Assembly (NCBI GenBank): GCA_009784995.1
Contig: WQXE01000013.1
Coordinates: 1-21,599 of the forward strand
Length of the DNA: 21,599 nucleotides
Reading direction: 5' to 3'
Origin: Treponema sp.
GTDB taxonomy: Bacteria; Spirochaetota; Spirochaetia; Treponematales; Breznakiellaceae
Below, one piece after another: positions 7,459-16,502 of this stretch (position 1 is the stretch's first letter; every line of letters begins with the position of its first letter). The notes under the pieces were generated by a model. It did no database searches and had not been told where the DNA came from. It saw nothing but the letters and a program-made list of their open reading frames with translations. The position numbers and the translations under genes are program-made.

Positions 7459-8796
7459 ATGAAAAGAGCTATTCTGGCAATTGTACTTGTAATTTTCGCG
7501 TGTTTTTTCGTTTATGGACAAAACTCCCCTATCGATCTTGTTTTACTTTTAGATACTTCATCAAGTATGAGTTCGTCTTATGATAATGTAAATGATTATT
7601 TAACAGGCGCATTTTTATCTGAATTTTTAAGAGTAGGAGACACTTTTCATTTAATTACTTTTTCAGGAACAACAAGGCTTGATGTTTCAAGGCGCATTTC
7701 CGGAATTGGCGTTGTTGAGACTATCATCGGGCGAATGCTGCTTCATTACCCAATAGAAAGAGGAAACAATGCCGGCGGCGCTTTAACCTTTACAGAACAA
7801 TACCTTACTACCCTGCCGGAACGTTCAAAAAAAATAGTTTTAATTACATTAGGCAATTCCAATACAAACAATCTTGTAAGCGAATCAAGGCAGCGTCTTA
7901 ATTCCAGAGATACAACCATCGATTACATTCAGGTAACAGCCGGGCAGCCTTTAACAAACTTGCCGGTTTCAGGCCGTTCGCCGGCAGCCGGCTCGACAGG
8001 ACAGACCGGTACAGGATCAGGAATAGATTCACAACAGCCTGATGATTCAACTCAAACCAATCAACAAGACGGTGTTACAGATTCAACAGGTTTAACACCT
8101 GTAACTCCTGACAACTTAACAGACACAAGAGATTGGGACGCTTCGATGCCCTGGATAATTGGTTTGATTATTCTTGGTTTACTTCTTTTAGGTTTATTAA
8201 TGTTCTTTGTCGCGAGAAGAGTAAAATCCGGTCCTAACCGTGAAATAGCGACAGCTAGAGCGGGAAGCGCCGCGGCAGCGGGCGCGAAAGCGGCAACAAA
8301 TGAAAAATTTGTTGACCATTCAAAAGACCTCGCTAAATACGCTTCAGCTCAAAACAGGCGTACAACTCCTTATGATGACCGTCCAACAGCCATAGATAAA
8401 AATAAACCTATTATAATAAATCCATCAGGACCATTATTGTTAAATCTTTATGTTGATGAACAAAGTGTCGCTATTGGTAAAAGGAATATTCATTCATTAA
8501 AATCAGGTTACTCGTTATCAGTTGGCGGCAGTAAATCTGATGACTTCTATATGTTCCTTGTTCCGCTTCCCGGTAATTTGGGAGAAATCCGAAGGAACGG
8601 AAGTCAGCTTACATTTATTCCAAAAAAGCCAAAATACTTTCCTGATATTGGTTCAAGTGAAGTAAGAGACTGCTTATATAAAACAATCCGTGTTATTTCC
8701 GATAAGAATTATGAAGTTCGCTTTAGATTTGAAATGTATGAAGATCCTTTAATTGTTTTAAATCGTATGTTAATGTCGGTTAAAGTTCCCGGATGA
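7459..8796 (+). CDS. Membrane protein with periplasmic von Willebrand A domain and cytoplasmic tail domain
   Basis: This protein has 445 residues from the start chosen here. The signal peptide covers residues 1-20 (MKRAILAIV to VYG). A VWA domain follows at about 24-160: DLVLLLDTSSSMSS supplies the DxSxS metal-site triad (D32, S34, S36). The usual second Thr is replaced around GNNAGG (103-107), and the usual ITDG is ITLG (L131), so metal binding may be weakened. Residues 171-228 are a low-complexity linker rich in S, T, G, Q and D. A membrane helix lies at about 231-252, followed by RRVK, so the tail is cytoplasmic. After an alanine-rich linker, residues 315-445 form a beta-rich domain with SVGGSKSDDF and FLVPLPG that I cannot name. 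An earlier in-frame ATG at 7420 overlaps greA; GAAGGGG 5 nt before 7459 and the signal peptide favour the later start. It is the last gene of the operon. Confidence 0.88.
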   Translation: MKRAILAIVLVIFACFFVYGQNSPIDLVLLLDTSSSMSSSYDNVNDYLTGAFLSEFLRVGDTFHLITFSGTTRLDVSRRISGIGVVETIIGRMLLHYPIERGNNAGGALTFTEQYLTTLPERSKKIVLITLGNSNTNNLVSESRQRLNSRDTTIDYIQVTAGQPLTNLPVSGRSPAAGSTGQTGTGSGIDSQQPDDSTQTNQQDGVTDSTGLTPVTPDNLTDTRDWDASMPWIIGLIILGLLLLGLLMFFVARRVKSGPNREIATARAGSAAAAGAKAATNEKFVDHSKDLAKYASAQNRRTTPYDDRPTAIDKNKPIIINPSGPLLLNLYVDEQSVAIGKRNIHSLKSGYSLSVGGSKSDDFYMFLVPLPGNLGEIRRNGSQLTFIPKKPKYFPDIGSSEVRDCLYKTIRVISDKNYEVRFRFEMYEDPLIVLNRMLMSVKVPG

Positions 8797-10120
8797 TGTG
8801 TAATCCATAACCTTTTTTACCTGTAAGGCAGCCGTCCTTCATTATAAAATTTCCTCTTATAATAGTCGCGACAGGGAACCCTTGTACATCCGTTCCGTCA
8901 TACGGGCTTGTTTTACTTTTTGAATGAAGCTCGTTTGCCAAAATTTTCTTTTTTTGTTTCATATCAACAATTGTAATGTCTCCGTCCGCGCCGGGAAATA
9001 GATTTCCTTTTCGCGGATATATACCCCATATTTTCGCCGGAGCTTCGCTAGCGAGAGAAACATATTTTTGTAAAGTTAAATTTCCTTTATTAATTTCGTT
9101 TAACATAAGAGGTACAGAAGTTTCCACTCCGCAAAGACCTGCAGGAGTTTCCCAGACTGGAAGTGATTTTTCCGCTATTGTATGCGGCGCGTGATCGCTT
9201 GCTATCATGTCTATTACGCCGTTTTTAACCGCTTCCCATAATCTAATACGGTGAATTTCATCGCGGATCGGAGGATAAACCTTTTGTACATTTTTTTTCG
9301 CGTTTAAAAAAAGATAATGGGGGCATGTTTCCGCCGTTATATCTATACCCTTTTTTTTGGCATCAGCTGTCATTTTGGCGCCGTCCGCTGATGTAATATG
9401 GTGAATGTGTATCCTGGCTTTTGTATATTGCGCGTAACAAATAGCGGTTTGAATCGCGAGCGCTTCGGAAAACACAGGTCTCGCGGCGTTTAATAAAATG
9501 CCGGCTTCGCCGATGTAGGACTCCCTATTTTTAAACATATTTGTGTAATAGTCATTTAGTTCGCTTGTTTCACAATGAAAACCTATTCTCATACCCAAAC
9601 ACGCGCATTCTTCCATCTGCCGAAGCAGATTCACGCGCGAAGGAGCGGCAATATCACCTGTAGATGTTCCAAGAAATATTTTAAATCCTAAAGCTCCCGC
9701 TAATTTTAAATCTTCAATTTGTTCGGTATTTTCATTATTTAATAAAGCGAAAAACGCGAAATCGACATAGGATTTTTCTGAAGCGATATTAATTTTATTT
9801 TTTAAATGTTCAACAGATAAAGTTGGCGGAATAACATTGGGCATATCCGCGATCATGGTTATGCCACCCATAGCCGCCGCCAAACTTCCGGTTTCAAAGT
9901 CCTCTTTTTCTGTGAGACCGGGATCGCGGAAATGAACATGAGCGTCGATTATTCCCGGAAGAATGTGTAAACCTTTGGCGTTATAAACCTCATCTGCCGT
10001 ATCGGTTTTTTTAACATTGCCGAGATTTTCTATTTTACCGTTTTTTACAGCGACATCTCCCTTAAAAGTTTTTTCGGGAGTAACAATGGTACCGTCTTTA
10101 ATAATCAAGTCATAACGCAT
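8780..10120 (-). CDS. pyrC: Dihydroorotase (class I type)
   Basis: This enzyme cyclises N-carbamoyl-L-aspartate to dihydroorotate, the third step of pyrimidine synthesis, in the cytosol. The 446 residues fit the class I amidohydrolase length. The metal site is complete: DAHVHFRDPG (H61, H63), the carboxylated lysine in GFKIFLGTSTG (K147), FHCET (H182), HIHHITSADG (H240 or H241) and SDHAPH (D309). PPIRDEIHRIRLW and the late SPYDG motif also fit. Allantoinase and hydantoinase are close relatives and cannot be fully excluded, but DAHVHFRDPG and the overall pattern favour dihydroorotase. I see no other pyr gene. The gene lies 16 nt after the comF-like gene; a TATAAT stands 5 nt before the ATG and there is no Shine-Dalgarno. 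Its 3' end overlaps the 3' end of the VWA gene by 17 bp. Confidence 0.87.
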   Translation of the reverse strand: MRYDLIIKDGTIVTPEKTFKGDVAVKNGKIENLGNVKKTDTADEVYNAKGLHILPGIIDAHVHFRDPGLTEKEDFETGSLAAAMGGITMIADMPNVIPPTLSVEHLKNKINIASEKSYVDFAFFALLNNENTEQIEDLKLAGALGFKIFLGTSTGDIAAPSRVNLLRQMEECACLGMRIGFHCETSELNDYYTNMFKNRESYIGEAGILLNAARPVFSEALAIQTAICYAQYTKARIHIHHITSADGAKMTADAKKKGIDITAETCPHYLFLNAKKNVQKVYPPIRDEIHRIRLWEAVKNGVIDMIASDHAPHTIAEKSLPVWETPAGLCGVETSVPLMLNEINKGNLTLQKYVSLASEAPAKIWGIYPRKGNLFPGADGDITIVDMKQKKKILANELHSKSKTSPYDGTDVQGFPVATIIRGNFIMKDGCLTGKKGYGLHIIREL

Positions 10121-10125
10121 GGTTA

Positions 10126-10131
10126 ATTATA
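10126..10131 (-). promoter_or_regulatory. -10 box placed for leaderless transcription of pyrC
   Basis: TATAAT on the minus strand is followed by TAACC and then the ATG at 10120, so the expected start is on or beside the A. No convincing -35 and no TGn extension are seen. The spacing repeats that of the membrane TPR gene at 1303, which is why I list it. Confidence 0.35.
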
Positions 10132-10136
10132 CTATA

Positions 10137-10859
10137 CTAATCATAAAAAAGGGATAATCCATATACTTTTTTTGTTCCAGCCTGTTTAAGAACCTGCGCG
10201 ATTACTTCCATTGTGGAGCCTGTTGTTATGACATCATCTATTATAAGAGCGGTTTTTGGAGCTTTGCCTTTAATAAAAATACGCCCTTTTAAATTTTCCA
10301 TACGTTCAGCTCTGTTTAATTGTTTTTGTATTTTGGATTTTTTTCTTTTTAAACAGCGGTTTACAGTAAAATTTGACTGTTTTTTTAACTTTTTAACCAA
10401 GAAGTCTACCTGATCCCATCCCAGATTTTTAATCTTTCCGGGTCTTGGAGGAACAGGAACAATTTCTATATTTTCAAATAATGGCTCGTTTTTAATAACT
10501 TCTGTAATTAATTCGGCAAACAAGTTCGCCAGAATCAGGTTCTTTTTGAATTTATATTCTGTAAGAAGTTTACGGTATTTTCCCATATACGGAAAAAATG
10601 TCCAAAGGCGATCGATATTACTTTTTTCTTCTTTTAAATTTTCTTTATTTCTGCATTGTAAGCAGGTTTCAATTTCCGAAATTAATGGTTTACCGCAAAT
10701 ATTACATTTATTTTCGTTAATATAATTAATATCGCTATGGCATTTTTCACAAAGACCATAATGAATTTCTTTTGATTCTGTTAGACTAACATCGCACAAA
10801 ACACAGGAACCGGGAAAGAAAAAGTTTTTAATCAAATAAAAAAAGTTCATTTGTTTCAT
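10137..10859 (-). CDS. comF: ComF-family phosphoribosyltransferase-like protein
   Basis: ComF proteins combine an N-terminal zinc ribbon with a type I phosphoribosyltransferase fold and act in DNA uptake in competent bacteria. Many non-competent bacteria also have one, with an unclear role. The 240 residues show four CxxC pairs at C19/C22, C37/C40, C52/C55 and C66/C69, enough for two zinc sites. The phosphoribosyltransferase part follows: VPVPPRP at 134-140, a basic QLNRAER-ENLKG stretch near 180-192, and the PRPP-binding ALIIDDVITTGST at 204-216. The ORF overlaps the end of mutS by 32 nt. An alternative ATG lies three codons in (10850). Neither has a good Shine-Dalgarno, so translation may depend on mutS. 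No other competence gene is in the window. Confidence 0.88.
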   Translation of the reverse strand: MKQMNFFYLIKNFFFPGSCVLCDVSLTESKEIHYGLCEKCHSDINYINENKCNICGKPLISEIETCLQCRNKENLKEEKSNIDRLWTFFPYMGKYRKLLTEYKFKKNLILANLFAELITEVIKNEPLFENIEIVPVPPRPGKIKNLGWDQVDFLVKKLKKQSNFTVNRCLKRKKSKIQKQLNRAERMENLKGRIFIKGKAPKTALIIDDVITTGSTMEVIAQVLKQAGTKKVYGLSLFYD

Positions 10860-13389
10860 TCTTCTTTATTGGTTGTTCTTTTGGTTTTTCTATATCTTCG
10901 ATTTTTTCGATTATTTTCTCATTATTTATGGAAATTTTCTCACTATGAAATGTATTACTTAAATTTAAATCGCGTTCTTTTAAAAGGTTCATTATTTGCT
11001 GCGCTCTTTGAAGCACATGACTTGAAAGACCGGCTAACATGGCAACATGAATACCATAGGATTCAGCGGCAGTACCTTCTTTTAACTTGCGTAAAAAGAT
11101 AATTTTTTCTCCTCGTTCCAAAACTTCCATTGAACGATTCGCGAGTTTAGGATGAGAGAGCATCGAAAGTTCATGAAAGTGAGTCGCGAATAACGACCTG
11201 CATCCAATACGGTTTAACAGTTCTTCGCTTACAGCCCACGCGATTGAAAGACCGTCATTTGTTCCTGTACCCCTGCCTACTTCGTCCATTATAACAAGGC
11301 TTTTTTTCGTAGCTGTATTTAAAATAAAAGCTGTTTCATTCATTTCTACAAGGAATGTAGATTCACCCCTCGCGAGATTATCGGACGCGCCTACTCTGCA
11401 ATATATACGGTCACAAATGCCGATTTTAGCTTCTGTCGCTGGAACAAAGCTGCCCGCCTGCGCCATTATCGTAATTAAAGCGGCAGATCTAAGATATGTG
11501 GATTTTCCCGCCATATTGGGACCTGTAATCATCGCGAACGATATTTCACCTAACTCAGTTCCAAGTATTATATTATTTGGAATATAATCCCCTCGGTTTA
11601 AGTGAGCTTCAACTACAGGGTGGCGGCCTTCAATAATTTCAAGTTTTCCATCGTCTGTTAAAATAGGGCGTGTCCAACCTCTTATGGACGCTGCTTTCGC
11701 GAGCGATTGTACCGCGTCAATTTCCGCGAGGCGGCGAGCGGCATTGGTTAAAATAAACAAAGATTTTTTTATCTCTTCGCGGATTTCCAAAAAGAGAGTT
11801 CTTTCCAGCTCTGTAACTTTATCCGACGCTCCATTAATTTCTGATTCCAGTTCCGCCAAACGTACTGTCGAATACCGCTCGCCGCCGACAATACCCTGCC
11901 TTCTAATAAAATGTTTTGGGACTTTTTCCAAATTTGTTTTTGTAACTTCAAAAAAATAACCGATTAAACGGTTGTAACGAATTTTTAGACTTGTTATTCC
12001 TGTTTCCTGTTTTTCTTCTTCAAGATAATTTTCCAGTATTTGTCTGCTGTTATCCTTCATTAATCGCAGGTTATCCAACTCTTTATTATATCCTTCTTTT
12101 ATTAAATTACCTTCGTTAAGCAAAATAGAAGGTTCATTCATTATTCCTTTTTCCAGTAATTCAAGTACATCAGCTAATATAATAAAAGATTCATTTTTAA
12201 TATTTTCATCACTTTCAAACCGCGGTTTATCCTGTCCGTAAAGCTCCATTACAGCGTTATACGAAATAACAGCCATTTTAATCGCCAGTAAGTCTCTGCC
12301 GTGCGCTTTATCCATCGCAAGCCTTGAACATAATCTTTCCAGGTCGGGAGTTTTTCCAAATATATCGCGAAGGCGGCTTAATTTTCCCTGGTCGCGGTAT
12401 AGGTCTTCTACCAAATTAAGGCGGTTATTTATTTTTTTTATGTCACGCAAAGGATGTAAAACGCGTCTTTTTAATAATCTTTTTCCCATTGAACAGCGGG
12501 TTTCGTCCAGTACTTCCAAAAGCGAAAATCGAACATCACCATCGCGTTGATTTTTTAACAGTTCAAGGTTTCTTTGGCTTGATTCGTCAATTCCCATAAA
12601 TTCGGTATCACGGTATATTTTTATTGTTTTGATATGAGGAAGCAGGCTTTTTGATGTATTATCAAGATAATCGAGTAACGCTCCCGCCGATACAATTTCT
12701 CCGCTGCCCTCTTCCAAACCAAAACTTTTTAAATTCGCGAGACCAAATTGTTTTTCCAGCCTTGATTTTGCCTGAACAGGATCAAAAAGCCAATCTGCCC
12801 AGCGGTTTAAAACAATGGCGCTTCTGTCAAAAATCGCAGACGCGATATCTTTTTCTTCTTCCAATAAAGATTCCTGAATTAACATTTCTTTTATTTGAAG
12901 GCGTTCAAGTTCCTGACGAAGCACTTCTACATCGTTTTTGGAAAAACTTGTAGAAAAAAAATCTCCTGTAGAAATTTCGATATATGAAAATGAAAGTAAA
13001 GACGCACAACTTGCCGCGAGGCAGCAAAGATAATTTGAGCTTCCCTTATCCAGAAAATCTTCATCTACTGTTGTACCCGGAGTGATTACTTCTACTACAT
13101 CACGTTCCACAATTTTATTGCTTTTTGACGGAGCGGTTAACTGCTCGCATACAGCTATTTTTTTTCCAAGTTTTAAAAGTCTCGCGATATATGTTCTGGA
13201 AGCGTGATACGGAATACCGCACATCGGAAGTCCGTTACGGTTTGTAAGTGTCAAATTTAAAAGAGCGGATACTTCAATAGCGTCTTGAGCGAACATTTCA
13301 TAAAAATCACCAAGACGGAAAAACAGTACATTTCCTTCATGTTCTTTTTTTATGCGCCTGTATTGCTCAAGCATCGGAGTATTATTCAT
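10828..13389 (-). CDS. mutS: DNA mismatch repair protein MutS
   Basis: MutS binds mismatched DNA as a dimer and uses ATP to recruit MutL. The 853 residues are a full-length MutS1. The mismatch-reading Phe-x-Glu is in FFRLGDFYEMF (F29, E31). The connector, core and clamp domains follow. The ATPase has Walker A GPNMAGKST at 623-631, Walker B VIMDE with D702 and E703, then GRGTGTNDGLS (more usually GRGTSTFDGLS) and ATHFHELS. The C-terminal tail is charged and rich in K and E, but I could not confirm a beta-clamp motif. Start: MNNTPMLEQY fits the family N terminus; the methionine at residue 6 is an alternative, and no Shine-Dalgarno stands before either. It follows skp after 38 nt, the same neighbour as in T. 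pallidum (TP0327-TP0328). Confidence 0.97.
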   Translation of the reverse strand: MNNTPMLEQYRRIKKEHEGNVLFFRLGDFYEMFAQDAIEVSALLNLTLTNRNGLPMCGIPYHASRTYIARLLKLGKKIAVCEQLTAPSKSNKIVERDVVEVITPGTTVDEDFLDKGSSNYLCCLAASCASLLSFSYIEISTGDFFSTSFSKNDVEVLRQELERLQIKEMLIQESLLEEEKDIASAIFDRSAIVLNRWADWLFDPVQAKSRLEKQFGLANLKSFGLEEGSGEIVSAGALLDYLDNTSKSLLPHIKTIKIYRDTEFMGIDESSQRNLELLKNQRDGDVRFSLLEVLDETRCSMGKRLLKRRVLHPLRDIKKINNRLNLVEDLYRDQGKLSRLRDIFGKTPDLERLCSRLAMDKAHGRDLLAIKMAVISYNAVMELYGQDKPRFESDENIKNESFIILADVLELLEKGIMNEPSILLNEGNLIKEGYNKELDNLRLMKDNSRQILENYLEEEKQETGITSLKIRYNRLIGYFFEVTKTNLEKVPKHFIRRQGIVGGERYSTVRLAELESEINGASDKVTELERTLFLEIREEIKKSLFILTNAARRLAEIDAVQSLAKAASIRGWTRPILTDDGKLEIIEGRHPVVEAHLNRGDYIPNNIILGTELGEISFAMITGPNMAGKSTYLRSAALITIMAQAGSFVPATEAKIGICDRIYCRVGASDNLARGESTFLVEMNETAFILNTATKKSLVIMDEVGRGTGTNDGLSIAWAVSEELLNRIGCRSLFATHFHELSMLSHPKLANRSMEVLERGEKIIFLRKLKEGTAAESYGIHVAMLAGLSSHVLQRAQQIMNLLKERDLNLSNTFHSEKISINNEKIIEKIEDIEKPKEQPIKKNETNELFLFD

Positions 13390-13427
13390 ATGAATACAAC
13401 GAAAGCTGTGCCATTATGTTTCTTTTA

Positions 13428-13958
13428 CTACCTGGCTCTTCTCGTTCGCAGACTATTAAGTAATCTTTCTGTTATATCAGTTGAATTGGCAAACCAAACC
13501 AAACCGGGAGTATTTTTAATGTCAAAAACATGAGTAAATCCTTCGCTTTCCGCGATATAACGTATTTCATCATGTACCTGGCTTAAAAACGAACCTGATT
13601 CCATAAGGCGCTTTCTTTCCGCGTCAAGTTCCGCGGTTCTTGCCTGGAAAAAAACACGCAGGTTTTCATTTCTTGTATTAATTTCTGTTTCAAGCCTTAT
13701 CATTTCTCTTTGGTCGTCGTTCGCGATTGCTGTAGCAAGCCTTGAATTAAGGTTGCGTATATCTGTCTGCATTCTTTCAATATCGCGTTGTACATTCGCA
13801 GCGCGTGTTTCAAAATTTCTTACAGCTTGCGATTCCCTGAAAAATTCCGTGTAGACTTTTGGAAGGTCAACAACAGCGATTCTTGAAATGTGCTGTCCGA
13901 ATACTGAGCCTGTAAAAATAAAACCCAGCATTAATAAAACTAAAAACTTCTTAACCAT
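13428..13958 (-). CDS. skp: Periplasmic chaperone Skp/OmpH family
   Basis: Skp is a trimeric periplasmic chaperone that holds unfolded outer-membrane proteins on their way to BamA. The 176 residues match the family. The signal peptide covers residues 1-21 (MVKKFLVLL to SVFG). The conserved beta segment RIAVVDLPKVYTEF follows, then a long charged coiled coil at about 45-125, which forms the tentacle, and the returning segment GFTHVFDIKN near 140-150. The start has a good AGAGGTAG a few bases upstream. The gene sits 23 nt after bamA, the classic pairing, and is TP0327 by position in T. pallidum. It ends in RRAR. Confidence 0.92.
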   Translation of the reverse strand: MVKKFLVLLMLGFIFTGSVFGQHISRIAVVDLPKVYTEFFRESQAVRNFETRAANVQRDIERMQTDIRNLNSRLATAIANDDQREMIRLETEINTRNENLRVFFQARTAELDAERKRLMESGSFLSQVHDEIRYIAESEGFTHVFDIKNTPGLVWFANSTDITERLLNSLRTRRAR

Positions 13959-13981
13959 AACTACCTCTATTTAATTTTACT

Positions 13982-16492
13982 TTAATATGACAATACAAAC
14001 GACATTACAATATCAAGTCCGTCTTTTTTTTCCGGATCATTACTCGCGAAAAGCGCTCCTTTCTGCCATTCAATTCTATCATCTGGAATTTTAAAACGTT
14101 TTACAAGGCTTATTCGTATCGGGAATTGTGGAATCGCGAATCTAAAACCTCCGCCAAAACCAAATCTTAAATTATCAATTCCAAAATCTTTAAAATAATA
14201 ACCTTCTTCTGTATCTACACCCGCTGTTTCAAAAAATAAATCAAACGCTAAAAGTCCCCTTACTAATGGGAAACGCATTTCTACCCATGAATCCAAAAGT
14301 AAAAGTCCCTTGTTCGCGAATTCAGAATTCCATCCCCTTCCTATAAACATTCCGTCTACCGCGAGTTTATTACCGTCTACGATTTTTGGTTTTCCATCCA
14401 TTTCCCGCCCGGGTTGCGCGAATATAGTTGATAATCCCACATGGAATGCCAATACATTTTTAAAACTCCAGTTTTCTGTTACCGGAATATCAAATAAAGT
14501 TAAATAGTACTGCGCTTTTGAATCGTTTCTTATATAATATTCTCTTTCGCCTTCAATAATTCCCTGAAAACTGGTTCTGTTATAAAGATAATAACCCCTG
14601 CTTGGATCATAAAAAATATCGCGTTGATCCAGTGAAACCGCTGTCCAAATTGAATTTCGCGGAGTCCAATCATTATTTGATTCTCTAAGCACAGGATCGA
14701 AAGGTCTGTATAATTCATCGTCATACGAAATATATGTAATACCTACACGCGCTCCGCCGTTTAAACCAAAATTACCAAACGCTGTCGGCCATCTGTATCC
14801 TGATGAAAAACCTAAAGATAGATACCATTGATCATAAGGCATTAAATAATCCCTTGTTGGCACCTTATTATTATCTTCATATTCTTTTCTTGAACTAAAT
14901 CCGTCCGGAAACGCGAATGGCTCATTGCCTTCAAACCACGGCGCGCTATTGTTCATAGGAGCGTGACGCCTTGAATAATTAGCGGTAAAATCAATACCAA
15001 GTGATAATGGCAATCCAAATACCCATCTGTGTAAATAATTAATTGATAACGCTGTTGTATCTACAACAGACGAATTTACTTCGACTCCCAATTGATTCCC
15101 GTAACCGGCAAGGTTGCGATCGTTCCATTTTAAAAGCCCCGATATAGGGAATGAATCAGGATCGGCGCTGCCGGCGAATGTTAAACCAAATTGCACGTCT
15201 GTAGTCGGCTGTTCTTCAAAAGTAAAAACCAAATCCATAAGGTTTTCGGTGCTGCCCTGTAAAGTGTCAGGTATAACCATCGAGAAAAATTGCAGATTAT
15301 AAAGATTGCGAAGCGCGTCCAGAATTTTTGTTCTGGAAAATACATCGCCGGGTTCCATCGGAATTTCTCTTAAAATAACCTCATCTTTTGTTTTGTGATT
15401 TCCAAGTATAATAATATTTTCGATATAAGCTCTGCTTCTTTCTACAATTGTTATTGAATAAGAAAGCGTATTGGTCTGAGTATTTTTTTCCGGTGTTCTT
15501 ATTAATGAATTATATATATAACCGTTTTCAAAATAAAGATCCGCGACTCGCTGCATGTCCATTTCAAGCCTTGTCATATTTACAGTATCACCGACTCTGG
15601 ATGAAATAAGCCTGGAAAGCTGTTCTTCAGAAAATATTATATTGCCTTCAAAAGTTATTCCGCCGAATTTAAATTCGGTACCTTCACTAATCATGAAGGT
15701 TAAAATCATATTTGTTCTTCTTGAATCGGTTTCAAAGGTTCTGGTAACATCGACTACCTGCGCGTCAATATATCCCCTGTCACGATAGTACTTTGTAACA
15801 GCTTCCCTGTCGGCAAGCAGTTTAGCTTCCTGAAAAGCGCCGTCATTTAATAGAGAACGTGTTTTTAAAGACAGTTGACCTCTTAGTGTGTTAGCTGAAA
15901 ACCTGGAATTTCCCTGGAATTCGATTTTTGAAATAGATATTTGTTCGCGTTCAACAATATTAAATATTAAAGTTATGGATGAATCACCCGATTGTGATTC
16001 AGTCGCGGTTACAGTCACATTGGGATAACCTTTTTCTATATATTTATTTGTAATCGCTTCTATATCGAGGCGGACTTTTGACTGATTAAAAATTCCGTTA
16101 ACTCTGGAGATAATTACATCGTTTAATTCCCTGCGTGAAAGTCCTGAATTCCCGGTAAAGATTATTCTGTCTATATGCGGTCTTTCTACTACATTGAATC
16201 TGATAATTACTTCGCTTCCCGCCGGGTTCGCGCGAATTGTATATGGTTCTATACGATCAAAATATTCAAGAGCGTAAAGTCTTCCCTGAATTTCCCAAAA
16301 TATATTATCGTCAAAAATACGGCCTTTATACGGATTCATTAAAGGTTCAAGCTCGGCTTGTGTCACATTTTGAAGCCCGGTAAAAATTATATCCCTTATT
16401 GGTTTTCCCCGATACCATTCTTCATCCTGCTCCTGAGAAAAGCACAAAAATGCTGTTATAAAGAATAAGAAAACAAATACTCTAAATTTCAT
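13982..16492 (-). CDS. bamA: Outer-membrane protein assembly factor BamA
   Basis: BamA is the central barrel that inserts beta-barrel proteins into the outer membrane. From the start chosen here it has 836 residues. A signal peptide (MKFRVFVFLFF to CFS) leads to five POTRA domains. Each opens with a recognisable strand: KPIRDIIFTGLQNV, IDRIIFTGNSGLS, ISKIEFQGNSRFS, FKFGGITFEGN and IENIIILGNHKT. The barrel begins near EEQPTTDVQFGLTF. The loop-6 RGF/RGY motif reads GRGWNSEF here, and the last residue is an aromatic Y, as expected for a barrel C terminus. The open frame extends 30 codons further into tamB (to 16582), but AGGAG 5 nt before the ATG at 16492 and the signal peptide fix this start. 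It is 8 nt after tamB and corresponds to TP0326. Confidence 0.96.
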   Translation of the reverse strand: MKFRVFVFLFFITAFLCFSQEQDEEWYRGKPIRDIIFTGLQNVTQAELEPLMNPYKGRIFDDNIFWEIQGRLYALEYFDRIEPYTIRANPAGSEVIIRFNVVERPHIDRIIFTGNSGLSRRELNDVIISRVNGIFNQSKVRLDIEAITNKYIEKGYPNVTVTATESQSGDSSITLIFNIVEREQISISKIEFQGNSRFSANTLRGQLSLKTRSLLNDGAFQEAKLLADREAVTKYYRDRGYIDAQVVDVTRTFETDSRRTNMILTFMISEGTEFKFGGITFEGNIIFSEEQLSRLISSRVGDTVNMTRLEMDMQRVADLYFENGYIYNSLIRTPEKNTQTNTLSYSITIVERSRAYIENIIILGNHKTKDEVILREIPMEPGDVFSRTKILDALRNLYNLQFFSMVIPDTLQGSTENLMDLVFTFEEQPTTDVQFGLTFAGSADPDSFPISGLLKWNDRNLAGYGNQLGVEVNSSVVDTTALSINYLHRWVFGLPLSLGIDFTANYSRRHAPMNNSAPWFEGNEPFAFPDGFSSRKEYEDNNKVPTRDYLMPYDQWYLSLGFSSGYRWPTAFGNFGLNGGARVGITYISYDDELYRPFDPVLRESNNDWTPRNSIWTAVSLDQRDIFYDPSRGYYLYNRTSFQGIIEGEREYYIRNDSKAQYYLTLFDIPVTENWSFKNVLAFHVGLSTIFAQPGREMDGKPKIVDGNKLAVDGMFIGRGWNSEFANKGLLLLDSWVEMRFPLVRGLLAFDLFFETAGVDTEEGYYFKDFGIDNLRFGFGGGFRFAIPQFPIRISLVKRFKIPDDRIEWQKGALFASNDPEKKDGLDIVMSFVLSY

Positions 16493-16497
16493 CGAAA

Positions 16498-16502
16498 CTC
16501 CT
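16498..16502 (-). promoter_or_regulatory. Shine-Dalgarno of bamA, overlaps the tamB stop
   Basis: AGGAG on the minus strand shares bases with the TAG stop of tamB and stands 5 nt before the bamA ATG. This decides the bamA start and implies translation right after tamB termination. Confidence 0.75.

Noticed and set aside
8811..8835. A terminator hairpin at the end of pyrC
   Set aside because: CCTT and AAGG flank a 10-nt loop, but the stem is only 4 bp and it lies within the coding sequence.
9291..9298. Runs of eight T or A inside genes (also near 9350 and 12953) as phase-variation sites
   Set aside because: They encode ordinary lysine or phenylalanine codons in housekeeping genes; such short runs are expected in AT-rich DNA.
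13390..13427. A separate promoter for mutS in the 38-nt gap after skp
   Set aside because: Only weak -10-like words (TATTCA, AATAAT) occur and no -35 at a proper distance.
16450..16492. A lipoprotein signal in BamA (cysteine near the end of its signal peptide)
   Set aside because: The residue before the cysteine is leucine, which does not fit a lipobox, and BamA proteins are not lipoproteins.
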